Origin: an uncultured Blautia sp.
GTDB taxonomy: Bacteria > Bacillota > Clostridia > Lachnospirales > Lachnospiraceae
Direction: 5' to 3'
NCBI RefSeq assembly: GCF_934371575.1
Contig: NZ_CAKRNY010000023.1
Coordinates: 1-56,328, forward strand
Length of the DNA: 56,328 bases
The translations under genes were made by a program, and so were the position numbers. Shown one piece after another: positions 26,525 to 35,461 of this stretch. Within the stretch, counting starts at the first letter, position 1, and each line of letters begins with the position of its first letter. Below the pieces are notes generated by a model, which saw nothing but the letters and a program-made list of their open reading frames with translations, was not told the origin of the DNA and made no database searches.

Positions 26525-27524
26525 GAATCTGAAAAAAGTAATCGCACCAGTTGCAGCAGCTGCTATGGTGCTTGCAGTTCCTACAGGTGTATACGCAGAA
26601 GATGGTGCACAGGAGAAAATCACGTTCTGCCTGGACTGGACACCGAACACCAATCACACCGGACTTTATGTGGCACAGGCAAAAGGCTACTACGAAGAAG
26701 CTGGTCTTGATGTGGAGATCGTTCAGCCACCGGAAAATGGTGCAGCCCTTATGTGTGCAGCAGGTCAGGCTCAGTTTGCAATCGAGGCTCAGGATACCAT
26801 GGCTGCTTCCCTTGCACTTGATGAGCCTCTTGGAATCACAGCAGTTGCAGGAATCATTCAGCACAATACCTCAGGAATCCTTTCCCGAAAAGGTGACGGA
26901 ATTGACAAACCTGCCGGACTTACAGGAAAAACCTATTCCACATGGGATTCCCCAATCGAGCTTGCTATGCTGGAAAATGTTGTAAACGGCGACGGCGGAG
27001 ATTTCAGTCAGGTTACCCTGATCCCTAACGACATTACAGATGAGCCTGCAGCACTTGCTGCTAATCAGACAGATGCCATCTGGGTATTCCAGGGCTGGGG
27101 CGGAATCAATGCTGACGTAGAAGGTGTAGACTGCGACTATTTTGCATTCTCTGATATCAATCCTGTATTTGATTACTACACACCAGTTATCATTGCAAAC
27201 AACGACTATCTTGCTGAGAACCCGGATCAGGCGAAAGCATTTATGGAAGCAACAGCAAAGGGATATGAGTTTGCAGCAGAGAATCCGGATGAGGCAGCAC
27301 AGATCCTTATTGACGGCGATAATACAGGTTCTCTGAAGGATGCTGAAGACCTTGTAAAGAAGAGCCAGGAATTCCTTTCCACAAAATATATTGACGATGC
27401 CCAGAGCTGGGGCGTAATTGACGCTGACAGATGGAACGCATTCTACAAATGGCTGTATGAGAATCAGCTTTGTGAGAAAGACCTTACAGGAATCGGATTT
27501 TCAAATGACTATCTGCCGCAGTAA
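26517..27524 (+). CDS. ABC transporter substrate-binding protein, ThiY-like (NMT1/THI5 family)
   Basis: This 335-residue secreted binding protein has a signal peptide of 27 residues ending in VYA. It has no cysteine in a lipobox, which is unusual for a Gram-positive importer. The mature part starts with ITFCLDWTPNTNHTGLYVA, the classic NMT1/THI5-like opening that binds pyrimidine precursors of thiamine such as formylaminopyrimidine. Further family segments are FAIEAQDTMAASLA and AIWVFQGWGGINADV. The start overlaps the permease stop by 8 bases; GGAG lies 8 bases before the ATG. The exact ligand is not shown. Confidence 0.93.
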   Translation: MNKNLKKVIAPVAAAAMVLAVPTGVYAEDGAQEKITFCLDWTPNTNHTGLYVAQAKGYYEEAGLDVEIVQPPENGAALMCAAGQAQFAIEAQDTMAASLALDEPLGITAVAGIIQHNTSGILSRKGDGIDKPAGLTGKTYSTWDSPIELAMLENVVNGDGGDFSQVTLIPNDITDEPAALAANQTDAIWVFQGWGGINADVEGVDCDYFAFSDINPVFDYYTPVIIANNDYLAENPDQAKAFMEATAKGYEFAAENPDEAAQILIDGDNTGSLKDAEDLVKKSQEFLSTKYIDDAQSWGVIDADRWNAFYKWLYENQLCEKDLTGIGFSNDYLPQ

Positions 27525-27534
27525 GGAATGAAAA

Positions 27535-28281
27535 ATGTCACAGAATAAAGTAATTTTAAGAGCAGAACATATTTCAAAAACATACGGTGAAAAAAAGGTT
27601 TTGGAGGATATTTCCATTCATCTGGAGCAGGGAGAACTGGTTTCCCTCCTGGGAGTCAGTGGTTCAGGAAAAACCACATTATTTAATGTGCTTTCCGGTA
27701 TCATCACTCCAGATGAGGGAAAAGTATATCTGAAAGATCAGGATATCACCTCCGCTCCTGGAAGCATCAGCTACATGCTGCAGAAGGATCTTCTCCTTCC
27801 ACACAAGAAGGTGATTGACAATGTAGCCCTTCCTCTTGTATTAAAAGGAATGAAGAAAGCGGAAGCCAGAGAAAAGGCAAATCCTCTTTTCGCAGAGTTT
27901 GGTCTGGAAGGCACCCAGTATCAGTATCCGAGTCAGCTGTCCGGCGGTATGCGCCAGCGCGCAGCTCTCCTTCGTACTTATTTAAGTTCCAGTGGAGTTG
28001 CCCTTCTGGATGAGCCTTTCAGTGCATTGGATACGCTGACCAAGGCCAGCGTGCATAAGTGGTATCTGGAGGTTATGCAGCACATTGATTTGTCCACCTT
28101 GTTTATCACTCATGATATTGACGAAGCCATTCTTTTGTCCGACAGGATTTACATTCTGAACGGAACTCCGGGAACGATCAAGGACGAAATTGTGATCCGG
28201 GAGAAAAAGCCAAGGACAGAGGATTTCGCGTTGTCGGAAGAGTTTTTGGAATATAAGAGACAGATTATCAGCAAGCTGTAG
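27535..28281 (+). CDS. ABC transporter ATP-binding protein, ThiZ-like
   Basis: This 248-residue ATPase has Walker A GVSGSGKTTLF (residue ~38), Q-loop YMLQKDLLLPH, signature LSGGMRQRAALLR, Walker B VALLDEPFSALD and the switch histidine in LFITHDIDEA. It belongs to the SsuB/TauB/ThiZ class that powers vitamin-precursor and sulfonate importers. It is last in the riboswitch-led operon; the spacing to the binding-protein gene is 10 bases. A long terminator follows. Confidence 0.93.
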   Translation: MSQNKVILRAEHISKTYGEKKVLEDISIHLEQGELVSLLGVSGSGKTTLFNVLSGIITPDEGKVYLKDQDITSAPGSISYMLQKDLLLPHKKVIDNVALPLVLKGMKKAEAREKANPLFAEFGLEGTQYQYPSQLSGGMRQRAALLRTYLSSSGVALLDEPFSALDTLTKASVHKWYLEVMQHIDLSTLFITHDIDEAILLSDRIYILNGTPGTIKDEIVIREKKPRTEDFALSEEFLEYKRQIISKL

Positions 28282-28302
28282 CTTTTGGGTTGATGAAAAT
28301 AA

Positions 28303-28376
28303 AATTTCCCGGCAGGTTTCATACTACCTGAGTTTGAGCGCTCAGAAGCAGAAGCCTGCCGGGATCTTTTTATGTA
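28303..28376 (+). terminator. Terminator of the thiamine-precursor transport operon
   Basis: TTCCCGGCAGG..TTC pairs with GAAGCCTGCCGGGA. An inner hairpin is formed by CTGAG and CTCAG. CTTTTT follows. Confidence 0.85.
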
Positions 28377-28397
28377 AAATATCCAGTTGACTTGCTA

Positions 28398-28426
28398 TTG
28401 TGAAGCCGGCACAAAAATGGTACTAT
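28398..28426 (+). promoter_or_regulatory. Promoter of the NhaC-dehydrogenase operon, shared with the MFS operon
   Basis: TTGTGA (28398-28403), 17 bases and TACTAT (28421-28426). The spacer contains GGCACAAAAATG. Essentially the same sequence stands at 38885-38913 in front of an MFS transporter operon, which suggests a common regulator or an activator-type site. A partial palindrome, GTAC-5-GTAC, follows the -10 box. Confidence 0.6.
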
Positions 28427-28459
28427 TAGTACTATAACGAAGAAGGAGAAACGTGTAGG

Positions 28460-29785
28460 ATGAGGAAAAATGAAAAAAGAAATGGAAAAGCACTGCTTCC
28501 TATAGTAGTGTTTGTTGTTTTGTATCTGGGGCTTGGCATATTATTTGAGTATGGCCTGGATATCGAGATGGGATTTTATAAAATTCCCGTTGTCGTTATA
28601 TTTCTGGTTGCATTACTTGTTGCCTGTATACAGAACCGCGAGCTTAAATTGAATGATAAGCTGGAAGTTATGGGGCTGGGAATCAGTGATCCTAACATTA
28701 TTACAATGATCCTAATTTTTATGCTGTCAGGTATTTTTGTAGGTATAGTCGGAAGAACATCTGCAAACAGTGTTGCATATTTTATTTTGTCACTGGTTCC
28801 ACCTCAGTTTGCAGTTGTTGTGCTTTTTGTGGTCAGCTGTTTTGTTTCTCTTGCAATGGGTACCTCTGTAGGAACAATTACTCTGATTGTTCCAATTGGA
28901 GTTGCAGTAGCAAGAGTATCCGGATTTGCACTGCCGGTTTGTATTGGTTCCGTCATGAGCGGCGCCATGTTTGGAGATAATCTGTCATTTATATCAGACA
29001 CAACCATTGCTGCATGTAATGGACAAGGCTGTGAAATGAAAGATAAATTTAAGGAGAATTTCTTTATTGCACTGCCGGCTGCTATTGCCAGCATTATTAT
29101 CCTGTTAGTTTTGTCTGTTAAAAATTATAATGGTGGATTCATCGAAGAAAAATATGATTTAATACAGACCATTCCTTATATTCTGGTTCTTATAGGTGGT
29201 ATCATCGGATTTAATGTATTTTTCGTGCTGATCACAGGTATTCTAAGTGGCTCAGTTATTATGATTGCAACAGGAATGATAGCACCAACAGACCTGATCG
29301 GAAATATGGGAACCGGTGCTGCAGGGATGTTTGAAACCAGTATGGTTGCGATTCTGGTAGCTGCAATCTGTGCCCTGATCAAGGAGTACGGTGGATTTTC
29401 TGCTTTATTATACTGGATAAAGAAAGTGTTTAAAGGAAAAAAAGGCGGGCTCCTGGGAATGGGACTTTTAGTTGGGTTAATGGATATTGCAACTGCCAAT
29501 AATACAGTTGCGATCGTTATGGCGAACCCGATTGCAAAAGAAATGTCAAAGGATTACGGTATCAGCGCCAGAAAAGCTGCTTCTATCCTGGATACATTTT
29601 CCTGTATTTTTCAGGGGATTTTACCGTACGGAGCGCAAATGCTGGTTGCTGTTTCTGCTGCAGCCAGTTTAGGAGAAGTGGTCAGTGCATTTGATATACT
29701 TCCAATGCTGCTATATCCTTATATGCTGCTGCTTAGTTCACTTGTTTTTATATTTACCATGAAAGTTCCGGATGGCAGACAGTGA
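28460..29785 (+). CDS. Na+/H+ antiporter NhaC family protein
   Basis: This 441-residue protein has about 11-12 membrane helices. Family features include VSLAMGTSVGTITLIVPIG and the SGAMFGDNLSFISDTTIAA segment with conserved Asp residues in the middle of a helix. The second half has MGLLVGLMDIATANNTVA and a third conserved block near GILPYGAQML. NhaC relatives exchange sodium for protons, or carry small organic acids and amino acids such as tyrosine/tyramine or malate/lactate, so the true substrate is uncertain. AAGGAG lies 11 bases before the ATG. It is first of a two-gene operon with a zinc dehydrogenase. Confidence 0.88.
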   Translation: MRKNEKRNGKALLPIVVFVVLYLGLGILFEYGLDIEMGFYKIPVVVIFLVALLVACIQNRELKLNDKLEVMGLGISDPNIITMILIFMLSGIFVGIVGRTSANSVAYFILSLVPPQFAVVVLFVVSCFVSLAMGTSVGTITLIVPIGVAVARVSGFALPVCIGSVMSGAMFGDNLSFISDTTIAACNGQGCEMKDKFKENFFIALPAAIASIIILLVLSVKNYNGGFIEEKYDLIQTIPYILVLIGGIIGFNVFFVLITGILSGSVIMIATGMIAPTDLIGNMGTGAAGMFETSMVAILVAAICALIKEYGGFSALLYWIKKVFKGKKGGLLGMGLLVGLMDIATANNTVAIVMANPIAKEMSKDYGISARKAASILDTFSCIFQGILPYGAQMLVAVSAAASLGEVVSAFDILPMLLYPYMLLLSSLVFIFTMKVPDGRQ

Positions 29786-29822
29786 ATGCTTAAAAAATTT
29801 TTCAGAAAGTGATGAGATAAAA

Positions 29823-30857
29823 ATGCAGACATATACATATGTTTCAAAAGGAAAATTCGAATTAATGGAAAAGCCTAAGCCTGTGCTTGTAGATGACAGG
29901 GATGCTATTGTAAAGGTAACTCTTGCCAGCATCTGTTCAAGTGACCTGCATATCAAACACGGAAGTGTTCCGCGTGCGGTTCCGGGGATAACAGTTGGTC
30001 ATGAGATGGTAGGAATTGTAGAAGAAGTTGGAAGTGGTGTAACAAACGTGAAACCGGGAGACAGAGTAACGGTAAATGTGGAAACTTTCTGTGGGGAATG
30101 CTTTTTCTGTAAAAAAGGCTATGTTAATAATTGCACAGATAAAAATGGCGGCTGGGCTCTTGGCTGCCGCATAGATGGAGGTCAGGCAGAGTACGTGCGG
30201 GTACCTTTTGCAGATCAGGGGCTTAACAAAATTCCAGATGAGGTTACTGACAGGCAAGCTTTGCTGGTAGGCGATGTTCTGGCTACCGGTTATTGGGCGG
30301 CACATATTTCCAAGATTACAGAGGATGATACGGTGCTGATCATCGGAGCCGGTCCTACCGGAATCTGTACGTTGCTTTGTGTGATGCTGAAGAAACCGAA
30401 GCGGATCATTATGTGCGAAAAAGACGAAAAGCGCATTGACTTTATTAAACAACATTATCCGGAGGTTCTTACTGTATCACCGGAAGAATGCAAGAAGTTT
30501 ACTTTGGCTAACAGTGAGCATGGAGGAGCAGATGTGGTTCTTGAGGTTGCAGGAGCGGAAGCTACATTTCGTCTGGCATGGGAATGCGCAAGACCAAATG
30601 CAATTGTGACTGTGGTAGCGCTTTATGATAAAGCCCAGATACTGCCTCTTCCGGATATGTACGGCAAGAATCTTACATTTAAAACCGGTGGAGTGGATGG
30701 CTGTCACTGCGAGGAAACCCTGAAGCTGATTGCAGAAGGAAGGCTTGATACAGAGCTTTTGCTCACACATACTTATCCTCTTTGCAGAATTGAGGAAGCG
30801 TATGAGCTCTTTGAAAATAAGAGAGATGGCGTGATCAAAGTGGCTGTGGAATGCTGA
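29823..30857 (+). CDS. Zinc-dependent medium-chain alcohol/polyol dehydrogenase
   Basis: This 344-residue MDR family enzyme oxidises an alcohol or polyol with NAD(P). The catalytic zinc ligands are in SICSSDLH (Cys) and GITVGHEMVG (His-Glu). The structural zinc has four cysteines in FCGECFFCKKGYVNNC. The Rossmann fold has LIIGAGPTGICTLL. I chose ATG 29823 because it begins the conserved N-terminal strand; a longer frame from 29772 would overlap the antiporter gene. It probably acts on the compound carried by the upstream transporter (inference). No substrate can be named. Confidence 0.92.
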   Translation: MQTYTYVSKGKFELMEKPKPVLVDDRDAIVKVTLASICSSDLHIKHGSVPRAVPGITVGHEMVGIVEEVGSGVTNVKPGDRVTVNVETFCGECFFCKKGYVNNCTDKNGGWALGCRIDGGQAEYVRVPFADQGLNKIPDEVTDRQALLVGDVLATGYWAAHISKITEDDTVLIIGAGPTGICTLLCVMLKKPKRIIMCEKDEKRIDFIKQHYPEVLTVSPEECKKFTLANSEHGGADVVLEVAGAEATFRLAWECARPNAIVTVVALYDKAQILPLPDMYGKNLTFKTGGVDGCHCEETLKLIAEGRLDTELLLTHTYPLCRIEEAYELFENKRDGVIKVAVEC

Positions 30858-30907
30858 CGGAACCCTTCTATGTATCAAAAAAAATACAATCCAAACACAC
30901 TTTTTTC

Positions 30908-30936
30908 TGGACAAAATAAAAATTCTACTATATTCT
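30908..30936 (+). promoter_or_regulatory. Promoter of the cobalamin-riboswitch ABC operon
   Basis: TGGACA (30908-30913), a 17-base spacer and TATTCT (30931-30936), about 20 bases before the riboswitch. Confidence 0.65.
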
Positions 30937-30954
30937 AAAAATGCAAATTAGATA

Positions 30955-31147
30955 ACATTTGTTGGTTTTGAACCAGCCTTTGTAAGTTCCTGTAAATTAA
31001 TTTACATGGATTAAAAGGGAAACCGGTGTAATTCCGGTACGATCCCGTCACTGTGATAGGGAGTTGCAGAACATAAGCCACTGGATGGACAGTTGTCAGT
31101 CCGGGAAGGGGTTCTGGAGCGAAGATCTTAAGTCAGGAGACCTGCTT
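30955..31147 (+). ncRNA. Cobalamin riboswitch
   Basis: The conserved landmarks of the cobalamin aptamer appear in order: GGGAAACCGGTG, ATTCCGGTACG, CCCGTCACTGTGA, GCCACTG, CCGGGAAGG and the B12 box AGTCAGGAGACCTGC (31131-31145). The 5' boundary is approximate. A coenzyme-type corrinoid would normally repress the downstream genes. A terminator follows at 31201-31240. Confidence 0.93.
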
Positions 31148-31200
31148 ACAAATGATAAGATATGATTCTTACGGTAGATAGGAAGCATGATTTTTTGTGT

Positions 31201-31240
31201 ATAATAACATCCGTAATTTTTGCGGGTGTTATTTTTTTCT
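31201..31240 (+). terminator. Attenuator terminator of the cobalamin riboswitch
   Basis: AATAACATCCG pairs with GCGGGTGTTATT (one G-U) and a T run follows. It lies 84 bases before the first ATG, so control is probably at transcription. Confidence 0.75.
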
Positions 31241-31323
31241 GCACTTTTTTCAGAAACTATGTCCTCGTAGTTCCTGCGAATCACATCCGGCGAAAAACCT
31301 CCAACATGTAGGAAGGAGAAACA

Positions 31324-32262
31324 ATGTCAAAAAAACAAATTGGAAAAAGGCTTCTGCAGATTCTGATTGTTCTGATCGGTGTAAGTTTCTTTACATTTGG
31401 ACTTACCTACCTTTCACCTGGCGATCCGGCGGAAATCATGCTGACAGAGTGTGGTAACCTGCCAACACCGGAGCTTCTTGAGCAGACAAGACACGAATTA
31501 GGCCTTGACCAGCCGTTTCTGGTACAGTACGGCTCCTGGGTAAAAGGAGTACTTACCGGGGACATGGGAACCTCTTATGCATTTAAAGTTCCTGTAACTG
31601 AAAAATTGATGAAATGTTTCTGGCCCACCCTTCAGATGTCGCTGTTTGCGCTTCTTCTGATGATTTTATTCTCCATACCATGCGGAATCCTTTCTGCTGT
31701 GTATCAGAATAAATGGCCAGATTACCTGATCCGCGGAATTACTTTCTTCGGAGTGTCCATTCCAAGCTTCTGGATTGGCCTGATTCTCCTAAGCATTTTC
31801 GGAGTACAGCTTCGCTGGGTTAACGTAGCCGGAGGTACTACTGATTTTAAGACCATGATCTTACCATCTGTGACACTGGCACTTTCCATGTCTGCAAAAT
31901 ATACCAGACAGGTGCGAAATGCAGTTCTGGAAGAGTTAAGACAGGACTATGTGATCGGGGCAAGAATGAGAGGAATCAAAGAAAGCGTAATCCTCTGGAG
32001 ACATGTGCTTCCAAACGCAATGCTTCCTATCGTAACGCTTCTTGGTCTTTCTCTGGGCTCCCTTCTTGGAGGAACCGCAGTTGTTGAAATTATCTACAAC
32101 TGGCCTGGAATGGGAAGTATGGCAATCAAGGCAATTGCCTGCCGGGATTATCCTATGGTACAGGCATATGTACTTATGATCGCGATTATGTACATGGTGA
32201 TCAACATTATTGTTGACCTGTCCTATACATATCTGGACCCAAGAATAAAGGAGGTTAAGTAA
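31324..32262 (+). CDS. ABC transporter permease, NikB/DppB type
   Basis: This 312-residue permease of the nickel/peptide/opine class has the family N-terminus (RLLQILIVLIGVSFFTFGLT, then YLSPGDPAEIML), LGLDQPFLVQYGSWVKGVLTG and the ATPase-contact loop GARMRGIKESVILWRHVLPN. It has about six membrane helices. AGGAAGGAG stands 4-12 bases before the ATG. It is first in a six-gene operon behind the cobalamin riboswitch, so the cargo is probably linked to corrinoid metabolism (cobalt, nickel, a corrinoid or a precursor), not peptide in general. This is inference; permease sequence alone cannot separate these. Confidence 0.93.
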   Translation: MSKKQIGKRLLQILIVLIGVSFFTFGLTYLSPGDPAEIMLTECGNLPTPELLEQTRHELGLDQPFLVQYGSWVKGVLTGDMGTSYAFKVPVTEKLMKCFWPTLQMSLFALLLMILFSIPCGILSAVYQNKWPDYLIRGITFFGVSIPSFWIGLILLSIFGVQLRWVNVAGGTTDFKTMILPSVTLALSMSAKYTRQVRNAVLEELRQDYVIGARMRGIKESVILWRHVLPNAMLPIVTLLGLSLGSLLGGTAVVEIIYNWPGMGSMAIKAIACRDYPMVQAYVLMIAIMYMVINIIVDLSYTYLDPRIKEVK

Positions 32263-32263
32263 A

Positions 32264-33088
32264 GTGAAAAAGCAGAATTTTTTCCTGGCTCATAAGCAGT
32301 TTACCTTATTCTTTATTCTGGCGCTCGCTGTGGTGGGTGTAGCTGTTTTTGCCCCCTGGATTGCACCGAAGGATCCACTGGATGCAGTCATGATAGATTC
32401 CCTGAAGGCTCCCTGTGCAGAATATCCTCTTGGCGCAGATAAGCTGGGGAGGGATATTCTTTCCCGTGTGATCTACGGTACCAGAACCTCTCTGGTGTCT
32501 ACCCTGATCCTTGTTGCAACAATTTTTGTTGTAGGTACTATTCTTGGTGTTGTGGCAGGATATTTTGGAGGCTGGATCGATCAGGTAATCATGCGAATTG
32601 CAGATATGATGATCTCTTTCCCGGGAATGATCCTGGCAATCGCTATTGCAGGTATGCTTGGACCAAGCCTCAGGAACGGAGTAATTGCCATCACTGCAGT
32701 AAGCTGGACAAAATATGCACGTCTGGCGAGAAGTATGGTTTTAAAGGTAAAACGTAATCTGTATGTGGAAGCCGCCATTGTAAATGGAACCAGCACACTG
32801 AAAATTTTGTGGAAACATATCATTCCGAACATGCTGACAACCATGACGGTAACGGCAGCAGCTGATATGGGTACCATGATGCTTGAACTTGCATCCCTTT
32901 CCTTCCTGGGCTTCGGAGCTGTAGCACCGACACCAGAATGGGGACTGATGCTGAATGAAGGTAGAACTTATATGGCAAAAGCACCGTGGCTGATGATCGC
33001 ACCGGGAATCGCCATTGTAATCGTAGTAATCGTTTTTAACATGCTTGGTGACAGCATCCGTGATATTCTGGATCCAAGACAGGACTGA
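32264..33088 (+). CDS. ABC transporter permease, NikC/DppC type
   Basis: This 274-residue partner of the preceding permease starts at GTG 32264, with GGAGG 10 bases upstream and one base after the previous stop. The family block PLGADKLGRDILSRVIYGTR lies near residue 55, MISFPGMILAIAIAGMLGP follows, and the ATPase contact loop is NGTSTLKILWKHIIPN. The conserved FLGFGAVAPTPEWGLMLNEG near the end is typical of NikC/DppC/OppC proteins. It forms the heterodimeric membrane channel with the first permease. Confidence 0.94.
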   Translation: MKKQNFFLAHKQFTLFFILALAVVGVAVFAPWIAPKDPLDAVMIDSLKAPCAEYPLGADKLGRDILSRVIYGTRTSLVSTLILVATIFVVGTILGVVAGYFGGWIDQVIMRIADMMISFPGMILAIAIAGMLGPSLRNGVIAITAVSWTKYARLARSMVLKVKRNLYVEAAIVNGTSTLKILWKHIIPNMLTTMTVTAAADMGTMMLELASLSFLGFGAVAPTPEWGLMLNEGRTYMAKAPWLMIAPGIAIVIVVIVFNMLGDSIRDILDPRQD

Positions 33089-33104
33089 TAAAGGAGAAAA
33101 GTAT

Positions 33105-34658
33105 ATGAAAAACAGAATCGCAAAAAAAGTATGTGCAGCTGCACTCACAGGACTTATGGCAATGACAATGATCCCGGCAACTTCTGTATTTGCAGATGGA
33201 AACACAATGACCATCGGTGTTACCAGCTTCGCAGATACACTGGAGCCAACTGAGCAGTATTTCAGCTGGGTTATCTCCCGTTACGGCGTAGGTCAGGGAC
33301 TGACCAGATTTGATGAAGAAGGAAACATGGTACCATGTCTTGCAACGGAATGGACCAACAGTGAAGATGGAAAAACATGGACATTTACCATTCGTGAAGG
33401 AGTGAAATTCTCAAACGGAAATGATATGACACCAGAGCTTGTAAAAGCATCCCTGGAACGTACCATGGAAATGTCAAACCGTGTACCGGAGTTCTTTGAT
33501 ATCAATAGCATTGAGGTTGACGGACAGAACATTATCTTCAATCTGAACAGAGCAAACGCAAACATGGCAGGCTGTCTGGCAGATCCGCTTTTCCTGATTA
33601 TGGATACAAGTATTGACAATTCCAACATTGCAATGGAAGGACCAGTCTGCACAGGACCGTATGCATTCCAGTCTTTTGACCCGTCAGGAGATACAGTTGT
33701 TGTGCGAAATGAGTATTACTGGGATGGCGAAGTTCCAAACGACAGCGTAACACTTCGTATTATCGGAGACCAGACTACACGTTCCATGGCGCTTCAGTCC
33801 GGTGAGATTGATGTTGCTTACAACTTAAAGACAGAAAACGTTTTCGAGTTCGAGGGAAATGACAACTTTAACATTCAGTCTCTGGAGTCCCTTCGTTCTA
33901 CTTATGCTTTCATGAACCAGAATGGAGCACTTGGAGATCTTGCACTTCGTCAGGCAGTTCTTCGCGGACTTGACAAAGAAACTTATACTGATATTCTTCT
34001 GGAAGGTGGTGCAACGCCAGGAAAAGCTCCGGTACCGCCTACACTGGATTATGGATATGATGAACTGAATGATGAAAACTCCTATGATCCGGATGGAGCA
34101 AAGCAGATTCTTGAGGATGCCGGATATAAGGATGCAGATGGTGACGGATATGTAGAAGATCCAGACGGAAATCCAGTAGAGCTTACCTTCGTATACTATG
34201 ACAGCCGTGCAGAGCTTGGTGTATATGCACAGGCAGCACAGGCAAGCCTGAAAGAGATCGGAATCAACATTAAGCTTGATTGTGTATCTTACGAGACTCT
34301 TCTTGACCGCCGTGATTCTTCCCAGTACGACCTTCTGATCTGGAACGTACTTGTTGCAAATACAGGTGACCCGGAAAATTATCTTCGTGAGAACTGGTAC
34401 AGCACATCTGCAAACAACACTGCAGGATATTCCAATGCAGATGTAGATGCATGGCTGGATGAGCTGGCTGAAACCATTGACCAAGAAGCAAGAAAAGAGC
34501 TGATCGTAAAGATCCAGCAGGCAATTATGGATGATGCTGCAACTGTATTCTTCGGATATGAGAATACCTTCCTTATTTCAAAATCTACAGTAGAAGGACT
34601 TGTTATGTATCCAATGGATTACTACTGGGTAACTGCTGATATGAAGCTTGCTGAGTAA
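33105..34658 (+). CDS. ABC transporter substrate-binding protein, family 5 (NikA/DppA type)
   Basis: This 517-residue secreted protein starts at ATG 33105 (AAGGAG 8 bases upstream) with a signal peptide ending SVFA at residue 30. There is no lipobox cysteine; Cys10 lies before the hydrophobic core ends and lacks the motif. The SBP_bac_5 fold shows GQGLTRFDEEGNMVPCLATE, WTFTIREGVKFSNG and GPYAFQSFD. Other landmarks are LRQAVLRGLDKE, GIGINIKLD-like GINIKLDCV and an acidic, DxDxDG-rich insert (DADGDGYVEDPDGN, about residues 345-358) that resembles a calcium loop. The riboswitch context suggests a metal or corrinoid-related ligand. Confidence 0.93.
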   Translation: MKNRIAKKVCAAALTGLMAMTMIPATSVFADGNTMTIGVTSFADTLEPTEQYFSWVISRYGVGQGLTRFDEEGNMVPCLATEWTNSEDGKTWTFTIREGVKFSNGNDMTPELVKASLERTMEMSNRVPEFFDINSIEVDGQNIIFNLNRANANMAGCLADPLFLIMDTSIDNSNIAMEGPVCTGPYAFQSFDPSGDTVVVRNEYYWDGEVPNDSVTLRIIGDQTTRSMALQSGEIDVAYNLKTENVFEFEGNDNFNIQSLESLRSTYAFMNQNGALGDLALRQAVLRGLDKETYTDILLEGGATPGKAPVPPTLDYGYDELNDENSYDPDGAKQILEDAGYKDADGDGYVEDPDGNPVELTFVYYDSRAELGVYAQAAQASLKEIGINIKLDCVSYETLLDRRDSSQYDLLIWNVLVANTGDPENYLRENWYSTSANNTAGYSNADVDAWLDELAETIDQEARKELIVKIQQAIMDDAATVFFGYENTFLISKSTVEGLVMYPMDYYWVTADMKLAE

Positions 34659-34675
34659 TAAAGGAGTCTGTATTT

Positions 34676-35461
34676 ATGCTGGAAATTAAAGATCTGGCTG
34701 TGCAGTATGGTGATCAGGCACCTACTATCGAGCATTTCAATCTTTCTATGAAAAAGGGAGAGATCATCAGTGTAGTAGGAGAGAGTGGAAGTGGAAAAAC
34801 CACTGTAATTCGTGCCGTTCTGGGAGCACTTCCCGGAGCTGGCCGGGTTACTTCTGGAGATATTCTCTATCATGGAGAATCCCTTCTGAAAAATTCTCCA
34901 AATGACTGGAGAAAGATCCGTGGCAGCAAAATGTCCATGATCTTCCAGGACTGTGGAGGTACCCTGAATCCAATCCGTAAGATTGGCAGCCAATATGTAG
35001 AATATATTCGCACACATGAGTCAATATCAAAGAAAGAAGCCTGGAATAAGGCTGTTTCCATGCTGACTAAAATGCGCCTTCCGGATGCGGAAAATATTAT
35101 GAACAGCTATCCCTATCAGCTGTCCGGCGGTATGCGTCAGCGTGTAGGAATCGCTATGGCAATGACTTTCAATCCGGAACTTCTCCTGGCAGATGAGCCT
35201 ACCAGTGCCCTGGATGTAACAACCCAGGCACAGATCGTCCGCCAGATGATGGAGCTTCGTGATGATTTCGGAGCCGGAATTATCATTGTTACCCATAACA
35301 TCGGTGTGGCAGCTTATATGGCAGATCAGCTGATCGTTATGAATCATGGAAAAGTGGTGGATCATGGAACCAGAGAAACGGTTCTGAATAACCCGACCAG
35401 TGATTATACAAAGAAACTTTTGGAAGCAGTTCCGGAAATGGAGGGAAAACGATATGTCTGA
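34676..35461 (+). CDS. ABC transporter ATP-binding protein, NikD/DppD type
   Basis: This 261-residue ATPase has GESGSGKTTVIRAVLGALPG (Walker A), FQDCGGTLNPIRKIGSQ (Q-loop), LSGGMRQRVGIAMAM (signature), LLLADEPTSALDV (Walker B) and IIVTHNIGVAAYMAD (switch histidine). It is shorter than most DppD proteins and lacks the C-terminal Fe-S-like cysteine domain seen in the next gene. Its stop overlaps the next gene's start by 8 bases. It pairs with that second ATPase to drive the NikBC-type channel. Confidence 0.94.
   Translation: MLEIKDLAVQYGDQAPTIEHFNLSMKKGEIISVVGESGSGKTTVIRAVLGALPGAGRVTSGDILYHGESLLKNSPNDWRKIRGSKMSMIFQDCGGTLNPIRKIGSQYVEYIRTHESISKKEAWNKAVSMLTKMRLPDAENIMNSYPYQLSGGMRQRVGIAMAMTFNPELLLADEPTSALDVTTQAQIVRQMMELRDDFGAGIIIVTHNIGVAAYMADQLIVMNHGKVVDHGTRETVLNNPTSDYTKKLLEAVPEMEGKRYV

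Noticed and set aside
25754..26653. 299-codon minus-strand frame opposite the thiamine permease
   Set aside because: Cys/His-rich shadow of the permease codons with no start signal or family likeness.
33825..34484. 219-codon minus-strand frame opposite the family 5 binding protein
   Set aside because: Hydrophobic shadow translation without a start site.
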